64,000 nucleotides of DNA from Lophium mytilinum (lineage: Eukaryota > Ascomycota > Dothideomycetes > Mytilinidiales > Mytilinidiaceae), in the NCBI GenBank assembly GCA_010093605.1, contig MU004203.1, forward strand, positions 450,391 through 514,390, in the 5' to 3' direction. Both the position numbers and the translations under genes were made by a program. The first letter of the stretch is position 1; the number at the start of each line of letters is the position of its first letter. Under the pieces are notes generated by a model that made no database searches, was not told where the DNA came from, and saw nothing but the letters and a program-made list of their open reading frames with translations. Positions 34,852 to 45,778 of the stretch are shown here, one piece after another.

Positions 34852-36338
34852 AATATTTGAGTGAGACGCAGTGAAATCTTTCCTTGGATGGTGTCTAGGA
34901 ATTGATGTATGATACAAGATAATGAGTCCAAAATCGAAGCTGATTGGTTGGCTATGAATTGGTACCGTAGAATATCTGAAGATCTGCCTGCGAATTGTTG
35001 AAGTCTCAATCTGATGCTTTCAACCCATCCCCACCTCTCCCTTATATATCCTCCCTTTCCACATTCCAAATGCTTCTCTCCGCCATATCCTGCCTTTCGA
35101 ACCTGAAAATCACCTAGTTTCTAAACAAGCGACAAGCCCTTCGGATAGAACGTACGGCACCATACAACGGCCCGCCTCCATTTGGTTTAGTTACAGGATA
35201 CAGATGCCACGGGACGGTTTAGTGATCACAAAAAACCTGTGCCTCAGGACGCCTTGTCCCACCCCAGTTCCCCACTATCCCAAATCGAGCAAATTAGCCA
35301 AGTTCCAAGCTTTGCGTGCATGCACAGGCGTTGTCATCCGCGTTAGATAATCCCATGCAGACGTCCAAGGGTGTAGGTGGCTGCATACGCTGTCCCGCAT
35401 GCGGGCAGGGATTTGAGTATTCTAACCTTGCCGCTGTCGCTACCCGGCGCGTTCTACGCCCGTCGTAGAGGGGAAAGTGGCACATTCAAGCAGTTCAACA
35501 CCGTATGAGATAGCTAGGAGAGCTATCACGCTTGCCAAAGCCATAGATAGCAATAGCAGATTGGAAGGCTTCAAGCGGTGCTAAACAAGCGTACACAGGC
35601 ATGAAATAACAGAGTATACCTCAAGAATTATGGACTACCACTTTCTATTAATACTCAACTATTTCACCACGCTTTCTTATAGGTGCAACTGTCTACTATT
35701 CCTTGAAGAACCCCAAGGAGCTTCCACAGAGCCTTAAAGTAATAGCTCTGACCCGTTTAGAGTTCCGAAAATGCATTGAATCACACCTAGTAGTAGCATA
35801 CAGCTATGTAGAATAGAGTACCACTTTCTTCATACCCCACGTGCCGCGCAGAGGGCCGCTCGGGCCGATGGCGCTCCACGCTGATTAGAATAGTGACGCA
35901 CGCCAATGACGACGTTGCGTGCCTGGTGGCTCGGGTAGGTAACTGGAATAATTACCCACTAGGTAAATACTAGTTTACAGGCGTGCATAGGCATGGTAGT
36001 GCTGTAATGCCACGCATTGCGATTTGAACCTAACCTAATCGGCCAGCCTCGGGATGCAGGGAGCGTCGTGCTGTATAGAAATCATGGTGGTGGCTTTATC
36101 AGCGGCTTGCAGTGTAGTTGTGCTATGGGTGTGGAGTAATCACAAATATACGATCCGAGAGTTATAGGTTTAAGGATCGTAGATGGGTGGGTATAAAGAC
36201 GGGTTGTGGGTTGTGGAGTTCGAGCTCTATCAAAAGCAAGAAAGTTCATTCTAAATTCCACTATCAACACTTGGTTCTCCTTGAAAGACTTATATTCCAA
36301 ATATTCAGATCGACTCGTCAACGCACATTTCTGCAAAC
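34852..36338. other. Intergenic region, divergent carbonic anhydrase / NmrA genes
   Basis: About 1.5 kb. The central part (about 35500-36000) is AT-rich with no open frame of note and could be a decayed repeat, but no copy is visible in this window. No gene supported. Confidence 0.4.
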
Positions 36339-37418
36339 ATGGCGCCTTCTCAAAAGACAGTCCTAGTCATTGGCGGTACGGGTGCTCAAGGTCAGGCTGT
36401 CGTCAAAGGTACTTCCCACGCCAACTCTCAGCCTAAAGGCCAATGCTAACACCCCCAAGCTCTCACCATCGACGCAAAATACGCCGTCCACGTGTTAACC
36501 CGCAGCGCGACTTCGGACGCAGCCAAAGAGCTCGCCTCCATCCCAGGCGTCACCATCGTCCAAGGTGATGCTTTCGACGAAGCCACTTTGTTCAAAGCAT
36601 TCTCCGCCGTCGACTACGCCTACGTCAACACGAACGGCTTCTCCATCGGCCAAGCCAAAGAAACCTACTGGGGCATCCGCATGTACGAGATCGCTGCTGG
36701 CGCCGGCCTCAAGCATTTCCTCTGGGCCGGACTCGCCTACGCCAGCAAAGTCGGAGGATTCGACCCGAAGTTCAAGACTGGCCATCTGGATGCAAAGGGG
36801 CGGGTTAGCGAGTTCCTTTTGAATCAGCCGACGAGCCCGATGAAGTGGTCGGTGCTGTCGTCTTGTCTGTATCTCGATATGTTTTCTTCGCTCCTCCTGC
36901 CGAAGCCTGACCCGGCGGATCCGGAGCTGAACGTTTTCTCGCTGCCGTTGGGAGCGGGACACCCGCCGCTGATCCATTTGCCGGATTTGGGGAGGTATGC
37001 CAGATGGATGCTGGACACGCCGGAGCGGAGTACTGGCATGCTGCTTCAAATTGGGACGGAGGATATCAGCTGGGAGCATGTTGCGAAGACGTTCACCGAG
37101 GTGACGGGGAAGAAAGCGGTGTATAAGGACGTTACTCTGGACGAGTATTTCGCCTCGGGCGTTTTTCCGGCTCCGGACGCGAAGTTGGGATATTCGGCGG
37201 ACGCCAACGATGCAACGCTGATGACGTACCGCGAGAACTTCAGTGGGTTCTGGAATACATGGAAGGCTAACGTGGTCAAGACGGATTACGCGCTTTTGGA
37301 TGACATCCTGCCGGACAGGATTAAGACGTTGGGAGAGTGGATGAGGCTGACCGGATATGATGGAAGCCACAAGGCAATCTTGAAGGATTCAGCTGATAAT
37401 GTTGGCTCTAGTCACTGA
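36339..37418 (+). CDS. NmrA-like NAD(P)-binding protein
   Basis: Exon 1 (36339-36408) encodes MAPSQKTVLVIGGTGAQGQA, whose GGTGAQG is the Rossmann dinucleotide-binding turn. After a 51-bp intron, exon 2 (36460-37418) continues LTIDAKYAVHVLTRSA. Total 342 residues. Other family blocks are VTIVQGDAFDEATLFKAF and the Tyr-rich centre AYVNTNGFSIGQAKE. NmrA-like proteins include redox sensors that bind transcription factors and real reductases. The catalytic Tyr-x3-Lys of short-chain dehydrogenases is not obvious, which favours a sensor or an atypical reductase. No neighbouring gene indicates a pathway. Confidence 0.82.
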
Positions 37419-37619
37419 TAAGAGGTATTTTTGGTGGCCGTAATAACATTGCACCTGAAATTATGTAGAGAACCGTGTCTGTAGCAGTAATTATAATCGC
37501 TTTTTATGCAGTCGAACAGACGATAGCCGAAAGTGTAGGCTCTATGTCCATATTGCAAGCGGACATTGTCCACAGAATTATGCGAGAGAAAATCAAAAGA
37601 TCATATGAGAATAGAAAGG

Positions 37620-38528
37620 CTAGCTAGCTAAGTCCGGAGGTCTGTCCGGATGCAAAAGCTCCCGCGTAGAGGTGCCAGGGCGAGTCTCGCTTGTGTTTGG
37701 TCGAGTGCTCTCATCTACACTTACGGATTGAATAGTTTCTTGATAGTCAGGCGGTTTAAGAGTGGAACGCCCGCCTCTCGATAGCGTTCTCAATGGAATT
37801 GCTAGCCCTGTGACGGTGTCGCGGGTTTCGTCTAACGATAACGTGGCATGCTCTCCAGCAGCTCCGTCAGCATCGGTTGTGGCGTCGACACGAGGCTTAT
37901 ACGGCGGTGGCGGTTCTCCAGCCTCATTCAGCCCTTCCTCCTGTCTTGCAGGACCTCCTCCTGCTCCTCCTCTCCAGCTGCCATGCACCCACCGCCTTGT
38001 ATTGACCCAGCCATCAAGGTCCCGCGCAAGCGCATTTTGTCCACGACTCCGGAGCTGTGCTTTCCTCCTTCGCCTTCGTTTGTGGAGTACGTAGATTGCC
38101 AGCAATGCAAATACTGCTATTAAAGCTAGAAAGACGAAGTAATAATTGATGACATGTGAATCTCGATCTATATCGTGGTCATCGGATGTTGCGGATGAGG
38201 TAGATGCGGGATACAATGGGGGAGCATTGTCCGCAGTGACCCTGGATGCGACCGAGGTAAATCGACTTGATTGCGAGAGAGGCTTTGAAGCGGTATTTGC
38301 GGGCGGTGATCCAGCTGAGGTCGAAAATGTAGTAGGTAATATCGGAGATGAGAGAGCGGTCGAAGCTACAGAAGCCGGAGCTCCCGGAGTGGTCGGGAGG
38401 GCGCTGTTGGAGGTGAATTGAGCAACAGTGGACGCCGGGAGAATCAGGGAGAGGAAGAGAAGAGAACTAGAAAGTAGATGAAGCCGTGTATTGCATCTAC
38501 ATAGCTGCCGGCGGTTGTCGGCTTTCAT
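37620..38528 (-). CDS. Single-pass plasma-membrane-type protein with two PY motifs
   Basis: An intronless gene of 302 residues without a named family. A signal peptide (about 15-37, LLFLSLILPASTVAQ) leads to a Ser/Thr/Pro-rich outer part (38-127) likely to be O-glycosylated. One membrane helix follows at 129-148 (YYFVFLALIAVFALLAIYVL) with a strong basic stop (HKRRRRRK). The inner part has GWVNTRRWVHGSW and two PY-type motifs, PPPPY at 206-210 and PPDY at 259-262. PPxY motifs bind WW domains of Rsp5/Nedd4 ubiquitin ligases, so this may be a ligase adaptor or a regulated cell-wall sensor. That role is inferred from motifs only. Confidence 0.68.
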   Translation of the reverse strand: MKADNRRQLCRCNTRLHLLSSSLLFLSLILPASTVAQFTSNSALPTTPGAPASVASTALSSPILPTTFSTSAGSPPANTASKPLSQSSRFTSVASRVTADNAPPLYPASTSSATSDDHDIDRDSHVINYYFVFLALIAVFALLAIYVLHKRRRRRKAQLRSRGQNALARDLDGWVNTRRWVHGSWRGGAGGGPARQEEGLNEAGEPPPPYKPRVDATTDADGAAGEHATLSLDETRDTVTGLAIPLRTLSRGGRSTLKPPDYQETIQSVSVDESTRPNTSETRPGTSTRELLHPDRPPDLAS

Positions 38529-38897
38529 CTTTGTAGGTAATCGAGGAAATTAGCTTGACCAAGTGGGATGCCGCGTTAGGAGTGGCAGAAAATAAATCAA
38601 AGGCTTCTTTTAGAGGGAGACGGAAACAGCATTGTGACATAGGAAGGCAGTAGGAATAGCATGGCAGGAAGGAAGAACATCGCCGGCCGTCTACGTGAAA
38701 GGAGAGAGACACCGAGCATTGATTACTGTACAGGTGGAGAGTCAAGAGCAGGGATTCACAAAGGTAACGTGAGAACGACGCTCGGGCCGGGTGGGACATC
38801 GGGACATCAGAGCTCAAGCTCGCGATTTATATCTACCTCCCTCAACCTACTTCCCACCACCCGTCACCGTCAAATCGCTAAGTACCCACCACTCAAT
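38529..38897. other. Divergent promoter region, PY-membrane protein / TFB5
   Basis: A 369-bp space separating two divergent genes. No specific site identified. Confidence 0.4.
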
Positions 38898-39254
38898 ATG
38901 GTGAGAGCACAGAAAGGTCAGCTTCCCTACTCAGAGCACACAACACGATCAAAGAAAGCCGTGAGCTTTGAAGCATTGCCAATAGTTTCATTAACACCAA
39001 TCTCAGGCGTCCTCATTAAATGCGATGCGTCCATCAAAGCCATCATAGTCAGGATTGACGCCGACCGGAACGACATCATCGTTGAGGATCTCGACGATGA
39101 GCATCTGTTGATCAAGGAAGCAAAGCTCCCCGAGCTGAAGCAGCGGCTGAGCGAGGTGAGTTACAGCAGACCTAGCACCTAGTACATACGTTAACACTAT
39201 GCGAAGACTCTGAAGGCAACGTTGCGAGAGCAGGAGAGCTCAAACTCCGAATAA
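38898..39254 (+). CDS. TFB5: TFIIH subunit Tfb5 (GTF2H5/TTDA)
   Basis: The smallest core TFIIH subunit, which stabilises Tfb2/p52 and supports transcription and nucleotide excision repair. Three exons, 38898-38916, 39007-39155 and 39207-39254, give 71 residues; yeast Tfb5 has 72. The 19-nt first exon encodes MVRAQK and the join yields GVLIKCDASIKAIIVRIDA, the conserved N-terminal strand. DIIVEDLDDEHLLIKEAK is the diagnostic middle. The last exon encodes a short acidic tail ending at TAA. Reading through the introns instead would give an incoherent tail. Confidence 0.93.
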
Positions 39255-39385
39255 TGAGCTTGTCGAAGCTCTTAACGTTGCACATATTCGAATCAGCTCG
39301 ATTATGCTACACTACAGACAAGCCTCTCGTCCCGAACCCTCGACACACCCCCGCACTGCTCTCAAAACACATTACACAGAGTCAA

Positions 39386-39902
39386 TCAGGTCATAGTCTT
39401 GTTCTGGCCTGCGCCAGGAACCGCGTTAACCCAGTCGACACGCTCTGGGGCGAAGAATTCAACCACCGGCTTGGCATCCTTCAGAGCATCGAAATCGTCC
39501 AAAGTGCCAACCTTGACAATGACCTGATCGGGGAAGCTGCCGCCGGTTCTGCTCAATGTCGAGCCACAGTCTCCGCAAAAGTGGCTGATGATCTCCTTCC
39601 CGGAATCGGCCGTCTTCGAGATGGTCTTGGGAGTTCCGGATAACCACTTGAAACTTTCTTCTTTGATCACGAGGTTGGTGCTGTAGGTGCTACCTAACGG
39701 ATATGAGGACTACATATTCCGCACTATGGACGATTGCACATACCTGTGATCTTCCGACAATCGGTGCAGTGGCAAAGAGCCCAGAGACAAAGTCAGCCAG
39801 GAACGTTGCAAATCCGAAGATACAACTTACTGTAGCAAGTCCCTCGCCATTGACGGAGTAACGGATTTTACCGCAGAAGCATCCTCCTTCGCCTGAAACC
39901 AT
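39386..39902 (-). CDS. GFA-family enzyme (glutathione-dependent formaldehyde-activating type)
   Basis: A small zinc protein related to glutathione-dependent formaldehyde-activating enzyme. Exons 39902-39831, 39780-39744 and 39693-39386 give 138 residues. The Zn-binding cysteines are all present after splicing: CFC at 8-10, CHCTDC at 27-32 and CGDC at 76-79, and the join after exon 2 gives TGSTYSTNLVI. The first intron (39830-39781) has a good GTAAGT donor and a CTGAC branch site, but ends TCTCTGG instead of AG. No AG in the segment restores the cysteine motif. So either the intron is GT-GG, the gene is newly damaged, or the base is a sequencing error. Substrate unknown; most fungal paralogs are not proven formaldehyde enzymes. 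It converges on TFB5 with 131 bp between. Confidence 0.82.
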
Positions 39903-40674
39903 GATTGCGGAGGTTTGGTGAGGTGGATTTATTATGAAATGCTTATGTTGGTGAAAGAGTCGAAAGTGCTGCAGAGTATATGGAGTCTTAATTCTACTTG
40001 TATATCGATGGCATCATGGATATTTCCTTGCCTTTTATACCCCGCTGTGTAGAGCTGCGCATCAAAGGAACCTCGGAGATACCTCCTGCTGCTAGAACAC
40101 TACCCGTCGAGGATCATTTCTTCCCCGGGAATACAAAATTTAGCGCTTCCAAATACTTTTTGACCCAATCAATATGTCCAGACTTGAAGCTGAGGTGGTC
40201 CCGCTCAATGAATGCTAACTGTGGGCTTCTGCCTCATCACTGCTGATTAGCAAAATAGCTTATCTAGAATCAGTCAAAACTCGGCTCAGTATAGCTTTTG
40301 TGGACAAGGCTGAGGCTCTCTTGTATCTCTAACTCCTATCAGACTTTAAGGCGCGCAATAAGGATGCAGGACCCTGATCAGTGCAGAGGGACCACAAAAC
40401 GGTGAATGAAGACCTGCGATGACGTCGATCAGGTACTGCGCTGTGATTGGTTGGCCGGACTAAAGTGGATACGGCCAAATCCTCTCGCAACCCTACACCA
40501 CTTCAAACAAACACCCGCATTCACCGGAAACCTCACTTCCACCACACCCCGATGGCCTAGACCTCGGCGTATGAGCCTGCAGGCAGTTGGGCTCCTTCAC
40601 TGCTCGCAACACTAACCTGCACACCGCACTCGGAACAACCATCCCACCGCTCCATACAGACTTTCGCCATTGAG
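39903..40674. other. Intergenic region
   Basis: A 772-bp space between divergent genes. No coding frame recognised. Confidence 0.4.
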
Positions 40675-41272
40675 ATGGCTCCAAACACCGACACGAACAT
40701 CTGGGCGCAGATGAGCTATGCTCCCCCGCGTGGACAGTGCAACTACAAGCCATCGCTTATGTCCGCAAAGTGCCCCTGCTTACGGTTCATGTTGCATCCT
40801 CTCAAGGTATGTGTGTGTGGCTCCAACTAAGCACCCATCCGCCTAGCCCGCAATCACTACTGCACAAACGCGATATGGACGCAATTCATAGGCCTCAATG
40901 CTGATAGTTCTGCAGAGCTCTTCAACCTTTGAATGCGATGGCTGCTCTCACCACGCTTCATTCCACAACCTGGAGAACAAGGCCGAAGACGAGGTCCGCA
41001 AACGATGGGAGGTGGAACAGAAGGCGAAGGAGGCTGAGGCTCAACTCAACAATGCGTCGAAGTCTCGGAAGCGACCCCGATTGACAGACGTACCGGGATC
41101 TTCCCTCAACTTCGACTTCAGCTGGGGCAACCGGCTGCTGATCGACCAGCGTGTAAATCGAGAGGTGCACGATGACCTTGAAGGGAGCGAAGACGCCGTT
41201 CCGATTACTACCCGAATGATTACTGTCCGACCGAAAGCATCAACAAAATCGCGACCGGCCAGAAAGGGATGA
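40675..41272 (+). CDS. Unknown Cys/His-rich small protein
   Basis: Two exons (40675-40806 and 40916-41272) separated by a 109-bp intron give 162 residues. I do not recognise the family. The intron is placed at GTATGT...CTGCAG, which keeps frame and brings together NYKPSLMSAKCPCLRFM and FECDGCSHHASFHNLE. The cluster of Cys and His (C..CPC..CDGCSHH..H) could bind one zinc ion. After it comes a charged helix (KAEDEVRKRWEVEQKAKEAE), a basic patch SRKRPRL that could be a nuclear signal, and a basic tail. The role is unknown. Confidence 0.6.
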
Positions 41273-41911
41273 GTCCGGTCCATTCTTTTCGGCGAAATCC
41301 TCCCACCCATTCCAGAGGCTCATGAAAGCCTAAGAACTTTGTTCGGACTGACTAGTTCGCGGCCGCGGATTATGGTTTTAAGATCCGCAAAGGACTTGAC
41401 CCATTACTGCCCGGAGCAAACTCTTCTATGTGACGATTGTCTATCCTAAAGGCTTACTGTCAACTACCGTTGCTAGGATGTTACGCTCATTTTAGCCGCA
41501 GTTGCGACAATATCTACAGTTCTCCCCAGGAGAGTCTTTCACTATCCGCATCCACAGAAAAAGAATGTCGTCCAGCACGGCTGGAAGGTCATGGCCAAGT
41601 ATATGCAGTGCGTTCGGACTGGGCAGCTCAAATAGTTCTTGTAAAGCTATCTTGGGAAATGCTCTCACTAAGCCAATAACTAGATCTGCAAGATATAATC
41701 TTCTAAAACTAATATACTTAGTGCTCATGCGATCGTATAACTATCTAGCTGGAAACACGAATCAAAACCCAATGAAAGCAACTTTTGACGAGTAATGATA
41801 TTGACATGTTTTTTGGAGCTCGACATGTGATGCATGCCAAGCACGGAACGATTCCGTCCTGGAAGCGACCAACTTTTCTTGAGTAACTTTCGCGCGACAT
41901 GATCGCAAAGA
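41273..41911. other. Intergenic region
   Basis: About 640 bp between two same-strand genes. Nothing recognised. Confidence 0.4.
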
Positions 41912-43230
41912 ATGTCTGCAACCCCCTGGATATGCCGACCATGTCTTCTCCGCGCCCTGAGGCCATTGAGAAGACGGCAAAGCCGCTATCAAACCTCCTG
42001 TACGTACACTCACCTTCCCCGTTCCCTCTTTCTAATCTAAACTAACCCTCAATTGCAGTCGCCTCAACCGAGACACTCTCCACCGCCCTCCTCTCCCGCG
42101 CCCGCACCGTAGCCGCCGAACATGACCAACTCACCCGCAACCTCGCCGACGGCTTCGACTCCAAGACGGCCAAAAAACTCGGTGAAACCGGCCCCGTAAC
42201 CACGGCATTGGCGGAATGGGACAAAGCAACCTCTTCCCTCTCCGAGCTGGAATCCCTCATCCATGACCCGACCACCGACCCTGAGCTGCGCGAGCTGGCA
42301 TCCGACGACATGATATCGACGGCGGACGAGCTCGCCGTCGCCGCACGCTCACTGAAAACGAGCTTGGTGCCGAAACACCCCTTCGCGCATCTCTCCTGTT
42401 TACTAGAGATCAGACCTGGTGCAGGCGGGTCCGAGGCCGCCATCTTCGCGGGCGATCTGCTGAAAATGTACCAAGCCTTGTGCTCGCGCGTGGGCTACCG
42501 CACGTCAGTGCTGAAGCTCGAGTCGGCGGACAGTATCCTAGGCAGCGAGTCGACGCTCGCGGAGGCGGTGCTGGAGATCGAGGACCCGGGCGCGTACGGG
42601 CTGTTCCGGTCTGAGGCCGGGGTACATCGCGTGCAGCGCGTGCCGGCGACGGAGTCGAAGGGGCGAGTGCACACCAGCGCGGTCAGCGTGCTGGTGCTGC
42701 CGTCGTTCCCGAGCTCGGGCGCGGCCGAGGAGATGGATCTGGAGAACCCCGAGAGCGATTATTATGTTGACCCCAAGGAGGTTAGGACGGAGATTATGCG
42801 GGCGAGGGGTGCTGGAGGGCAGCATGTTAATACGACGGATTCGGCGGTGAGGTTGACGCATTTGCCGACTATGACGAGTGTGAGTATGCAGGATTACCGG
42901 AGCCAGCCGAAGAATCGGGAGAAGGCCTGGCAGCTGCTAAGGAGTAGGCTGGCCCAGGCGAGGAGGGAGAAGCGGGAGGAGGAGATGGTGCAAATGCGTC
43001 GGAATGTGGTGGGGGTCGCGAAGATGGGGAGGGGGGATAAGGTGCGGACGTACAATTGGGGGCAGCAGAGGGTTACGGATCATAGGAGTGGGTTGACGGT
43101 GCACGGCTTGGATGATGTGATGGACGGCGGGATGATGCTGGAGAAGGTGATGGAGAGTGTGCGGATGTGGCTTACCGAGAGGGATGTTGAAGCCATTGTT
43201 GCCGAAGAAGAGTCTAAGAACGGGAATTGA
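41912..43230 (+). CDS. MRF1: Mitochondrial peptide chain release factor 1
   Basis: Terminates mitochondrial translation at UAA/UAG by hydrolysing peptidyl-tRNA. Exons 41912-41999 and 42059-43230 give 419 residues. The start at 41912 was chosen because only this ATG is in phase with the splice. It yields MSATPWICRPCLLRALRPLR, an Arg-rich, acid-free mitochondrial presequence. The other two ATGs nearby (41932, 41941) give the wrong phase. LLEIRPGAGGSEAAIFAGDL and FRSEAGVHRVQRVPATES are class-I release factor blocks, and the catalytic GGQ is at 282-284 (RARGAGGQHVNTTDSAV). Length and domain order match bacterial RF1 plus a transit peptide. Confidence 0.94.
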
Positions 43231-43944
43231 AGTGTTCGTACACGTAAGTCAAGAAGGAGTCCCTAGGTTGGCTTCCTAGGTATAGTATGTAAAATATGTA
43301 TCAACACTTGTCTCAAAATTCATCGTATCTACTGGTACGTTGGCGTAAGCCCAATATTCCGAAAGATAGCTCGAAGCTGGCATAGAGAAACACTGGACGC
43401 TAATCAAGCCCATGGAGTGGTGGCAGCATAGAAGGCAGGAGGGCAAAAAGACGACTATTACGAACGCTATGTTCGCTGTACCACCGCTATCCCCAATAAA
43501 AGCAAATCGGGGAGCGGCATTCTCTTTTTTCATCCTTATTTTTTGGGGATCTCGGGATATGGGCATAGGAGACGTGGGAACCTAGATATCGCGGATGCGA
43601 TTTTTGATCCCGCTTCTTCTTCAATCGCAACCTCTTTCATCACTTCACCAAATCGCCGGTTCTCAGTTACCTATTTTCTTTCACCTCTCTAGTAGAATTG
43701 CAGCCCCACCAAGCGGATCACATCGACTCAATCGATTAGGTTTGGCAGCTGGCGTTGCGATGTTGATCCAGATTGTTGAAAGAAATACAATCGGACGCTC
43801 CAAGGTCATGTGACTACTATCACATGCAAGTCCAACTTGCAGAGGGGACTCGGCCACGTTGAATTAGATCACGGATTACGTTGTCTAGAAGTGCAAAATA
43901 CTTAATCGTCAAGATGGAGGTCTTACCTAAAAGGTTCAGGCAAT
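43231..43944. other. Intergenic region
   Basis: About 700 bp between same-strand genes. CATGTGAC and CACATG boxes occur near 43805-43825. No gene seen. Confidence 0.4.
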
Positions 43945-44936
43945 ATGGGTATCACCACTGGAATCATGAGTAGTTTCCATGGTTCCACTCACGCAGTTTT
44001 CTGGTTCATTTTTCGAACCCACTGGCCACGTCGTCCATTCTTTTCCCTTCATGCCTTCTTTCTTCCAACCATCCAGCCGCGAAGCACGGCAAGAGAGTAC
44101 AACTACCGCTCGAAATGCTACAAATCCCAAGGACCCCCAAAGACGTACGTCTTCATCTATCCAAGTAAGCATACCCTCTGCGGAATGAACTGCTCTATCA
44201 CTTACACTAATCCTGATAGCTACCTCTCTAGTGGAGCATACAGCGATCTTGAGATCCGCTGCAACGAGACTAGATACGCTGTCCATCGAATCGTTCTCTG
44301 CAGCCAGGTGAAATTCTTTGAAAATGCATGCAACGGCGAGTTCGAGGTATGTCGAAAGCTCCGTACCAAACAGGTTCCAAAGCGAACACTCTGCTAATGC
44401 CCGATACGTAGGAGGCAAAGGACCGCATAGTCGACCTCAGCCACGAAGATCCTACTGCTGTTCAATCCATGATTCAATTCGCGTACACAGGCGACTACTC
44501 CCTCGACGACGGCACTGAAAACGAAATGCTGCAACACGTAGCAGTCTATGCCTTCAGCTCTGAATACGATTTCTCTAGTCTTGGTGATCTAGCTAAAGAG
44601 AAATCGAAGGTCATCTTGGAGGTACACTGGTCCGCACCTTGGATCCCGGAAATTGTTCTCGAGATTTACGATTCCACTCACTCTTCCGAACGTGGCCTGC
44701 GCGACCTCTTTGTCGATTTTGTTGTTCAGCACCATGAGGCAATCACCGGAATGGATCGCGACGCCCCATTTCAGAGGGCATTGGAGGATGTAGGAGATTT
44801 CAGCCGCGACTGCTTTAGTAGTATGAGTGCGAAGCATCTGGCTGCTATGACGGAGGTCTCATCCGAAAGACCTGGGTGGTATTTTTGCCGTCGCTGTTTG
44901 AATGTGATACGGGGGCACTGCATGTGCGCAGTGTAA
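43945..44936 (+). CDS. BTB/POZ domain protein, 5' end uncertain
   Basis: The BTB fold is clear in two parts: GAYSDLEIRCNETRYAVHRI then VLCSQVKFFENACNGEF up to 44346, and from 44412 EEAKDRIVDLSHEDPTAVQS then MIQFAYTGDYSLDD, joined by a 65-bp GT...AG intron. The C-terminal part has EIYDSTHSSERGLRDLFVDF and ends with a Cys-rich tail (FCRRCLNVIRGHCMCAV). Fungi have many such BTB proteins, mostly of unknown role; some are ubiquitin-ligase adaptors. The 5' end is not settled. One frame is open from 43945 through the domain. A more protein-like start (MPSFFQPSSREARQES) near 44050 does not join in phase at the obvious GTAAGC...GATAG intron. A GTACGT donor near 44145 joins in phase with the 43945 frame. 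Confidence 0.7.
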
Positions 44937-45778
44937 TGTCGATAGTTCTGCGCTTCATACTTCTACTATTTGTGTCAACAATAAAGAAGGTAACATTCAT
45001 ATAACTTCTCATCCGACTGGGTCACGGTGTGGGCTAAAGTTACCCACATGATCTACGCTGAACCCACACGATCGCCCACTACCTAGTGTGACCCCTTCCC
45101 CACATTCACTGCCATGACTAGCTTGAAACAACTCGCCTACGCTGTCCCGTCTCACTTCACGACCACCTCACCAATTCCCGACTATCCACCTGTAAATCGA
45201 TGTCCTGGAACAAGGTCCCTGGAACTAGCCTTATCATACGAGTTCCAATACCTGGTTTAAGGGCCAGATGTCGGCGGCCGTGCGGGAAGGCAACACAGGA
45301 AATAGTTTGGAAAGTCACAGCAACATTCTCTTTAGCGGGTCGAATCGGATGGTTGTCCTGGGTCGCGTAGATGTTCAGTATAGCTGCATACAGAATCTTC
45401 GACGCTGCCAGTTCTTCTTCTCATGCATGTTCCCCGCACCCGCAGCCCTTCCCCGCAAAGCCACAGCCACCCCTGGCGGCCAAGGTGGGCAAGAGGTGGG
45501 CGGCCGGCTGTCAGGATAGCGAGCCTAGGTTTTTGGTTAGGCTAAGCTTTTTGGGGCAGAGGAGGTTAACAGCGAGTGGGGATAGGTTTGGGATATAGGG
45601 ATCGCTGTATTCGAAACTTCTTGCATCTATTGATCAATATCTTTTGTAATTCTTTGTGATCAATTTTCTTTCAGGGATATCTTGAAACCCTTGTGAGAAA
45701 CCCAACTCTCTTCTACTCCAAATCACACTAGCATCCGAATTTTACCTTTGTATATCCCCGTGATTGATCAACACCACC
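44937..45778. other. Intergenic region upstream of MFS gene
   Basis: About 840 bp with no recognised gene. Small frames at 45268-45598 have no family features. Confidence 0.4.

Noticed and set aside
35100-36300. Decayed transposon in the AT-rich stretch
   Set aside because: No terminal repeats, target duplication or transposase remnants could be seen.
36495-37370. 291-codon minus-strand frame opposite the NmrA-like gene
   Set aside because: The sense strand encodes a complete Rossmann protein, and the antisense product has no recognisable family.
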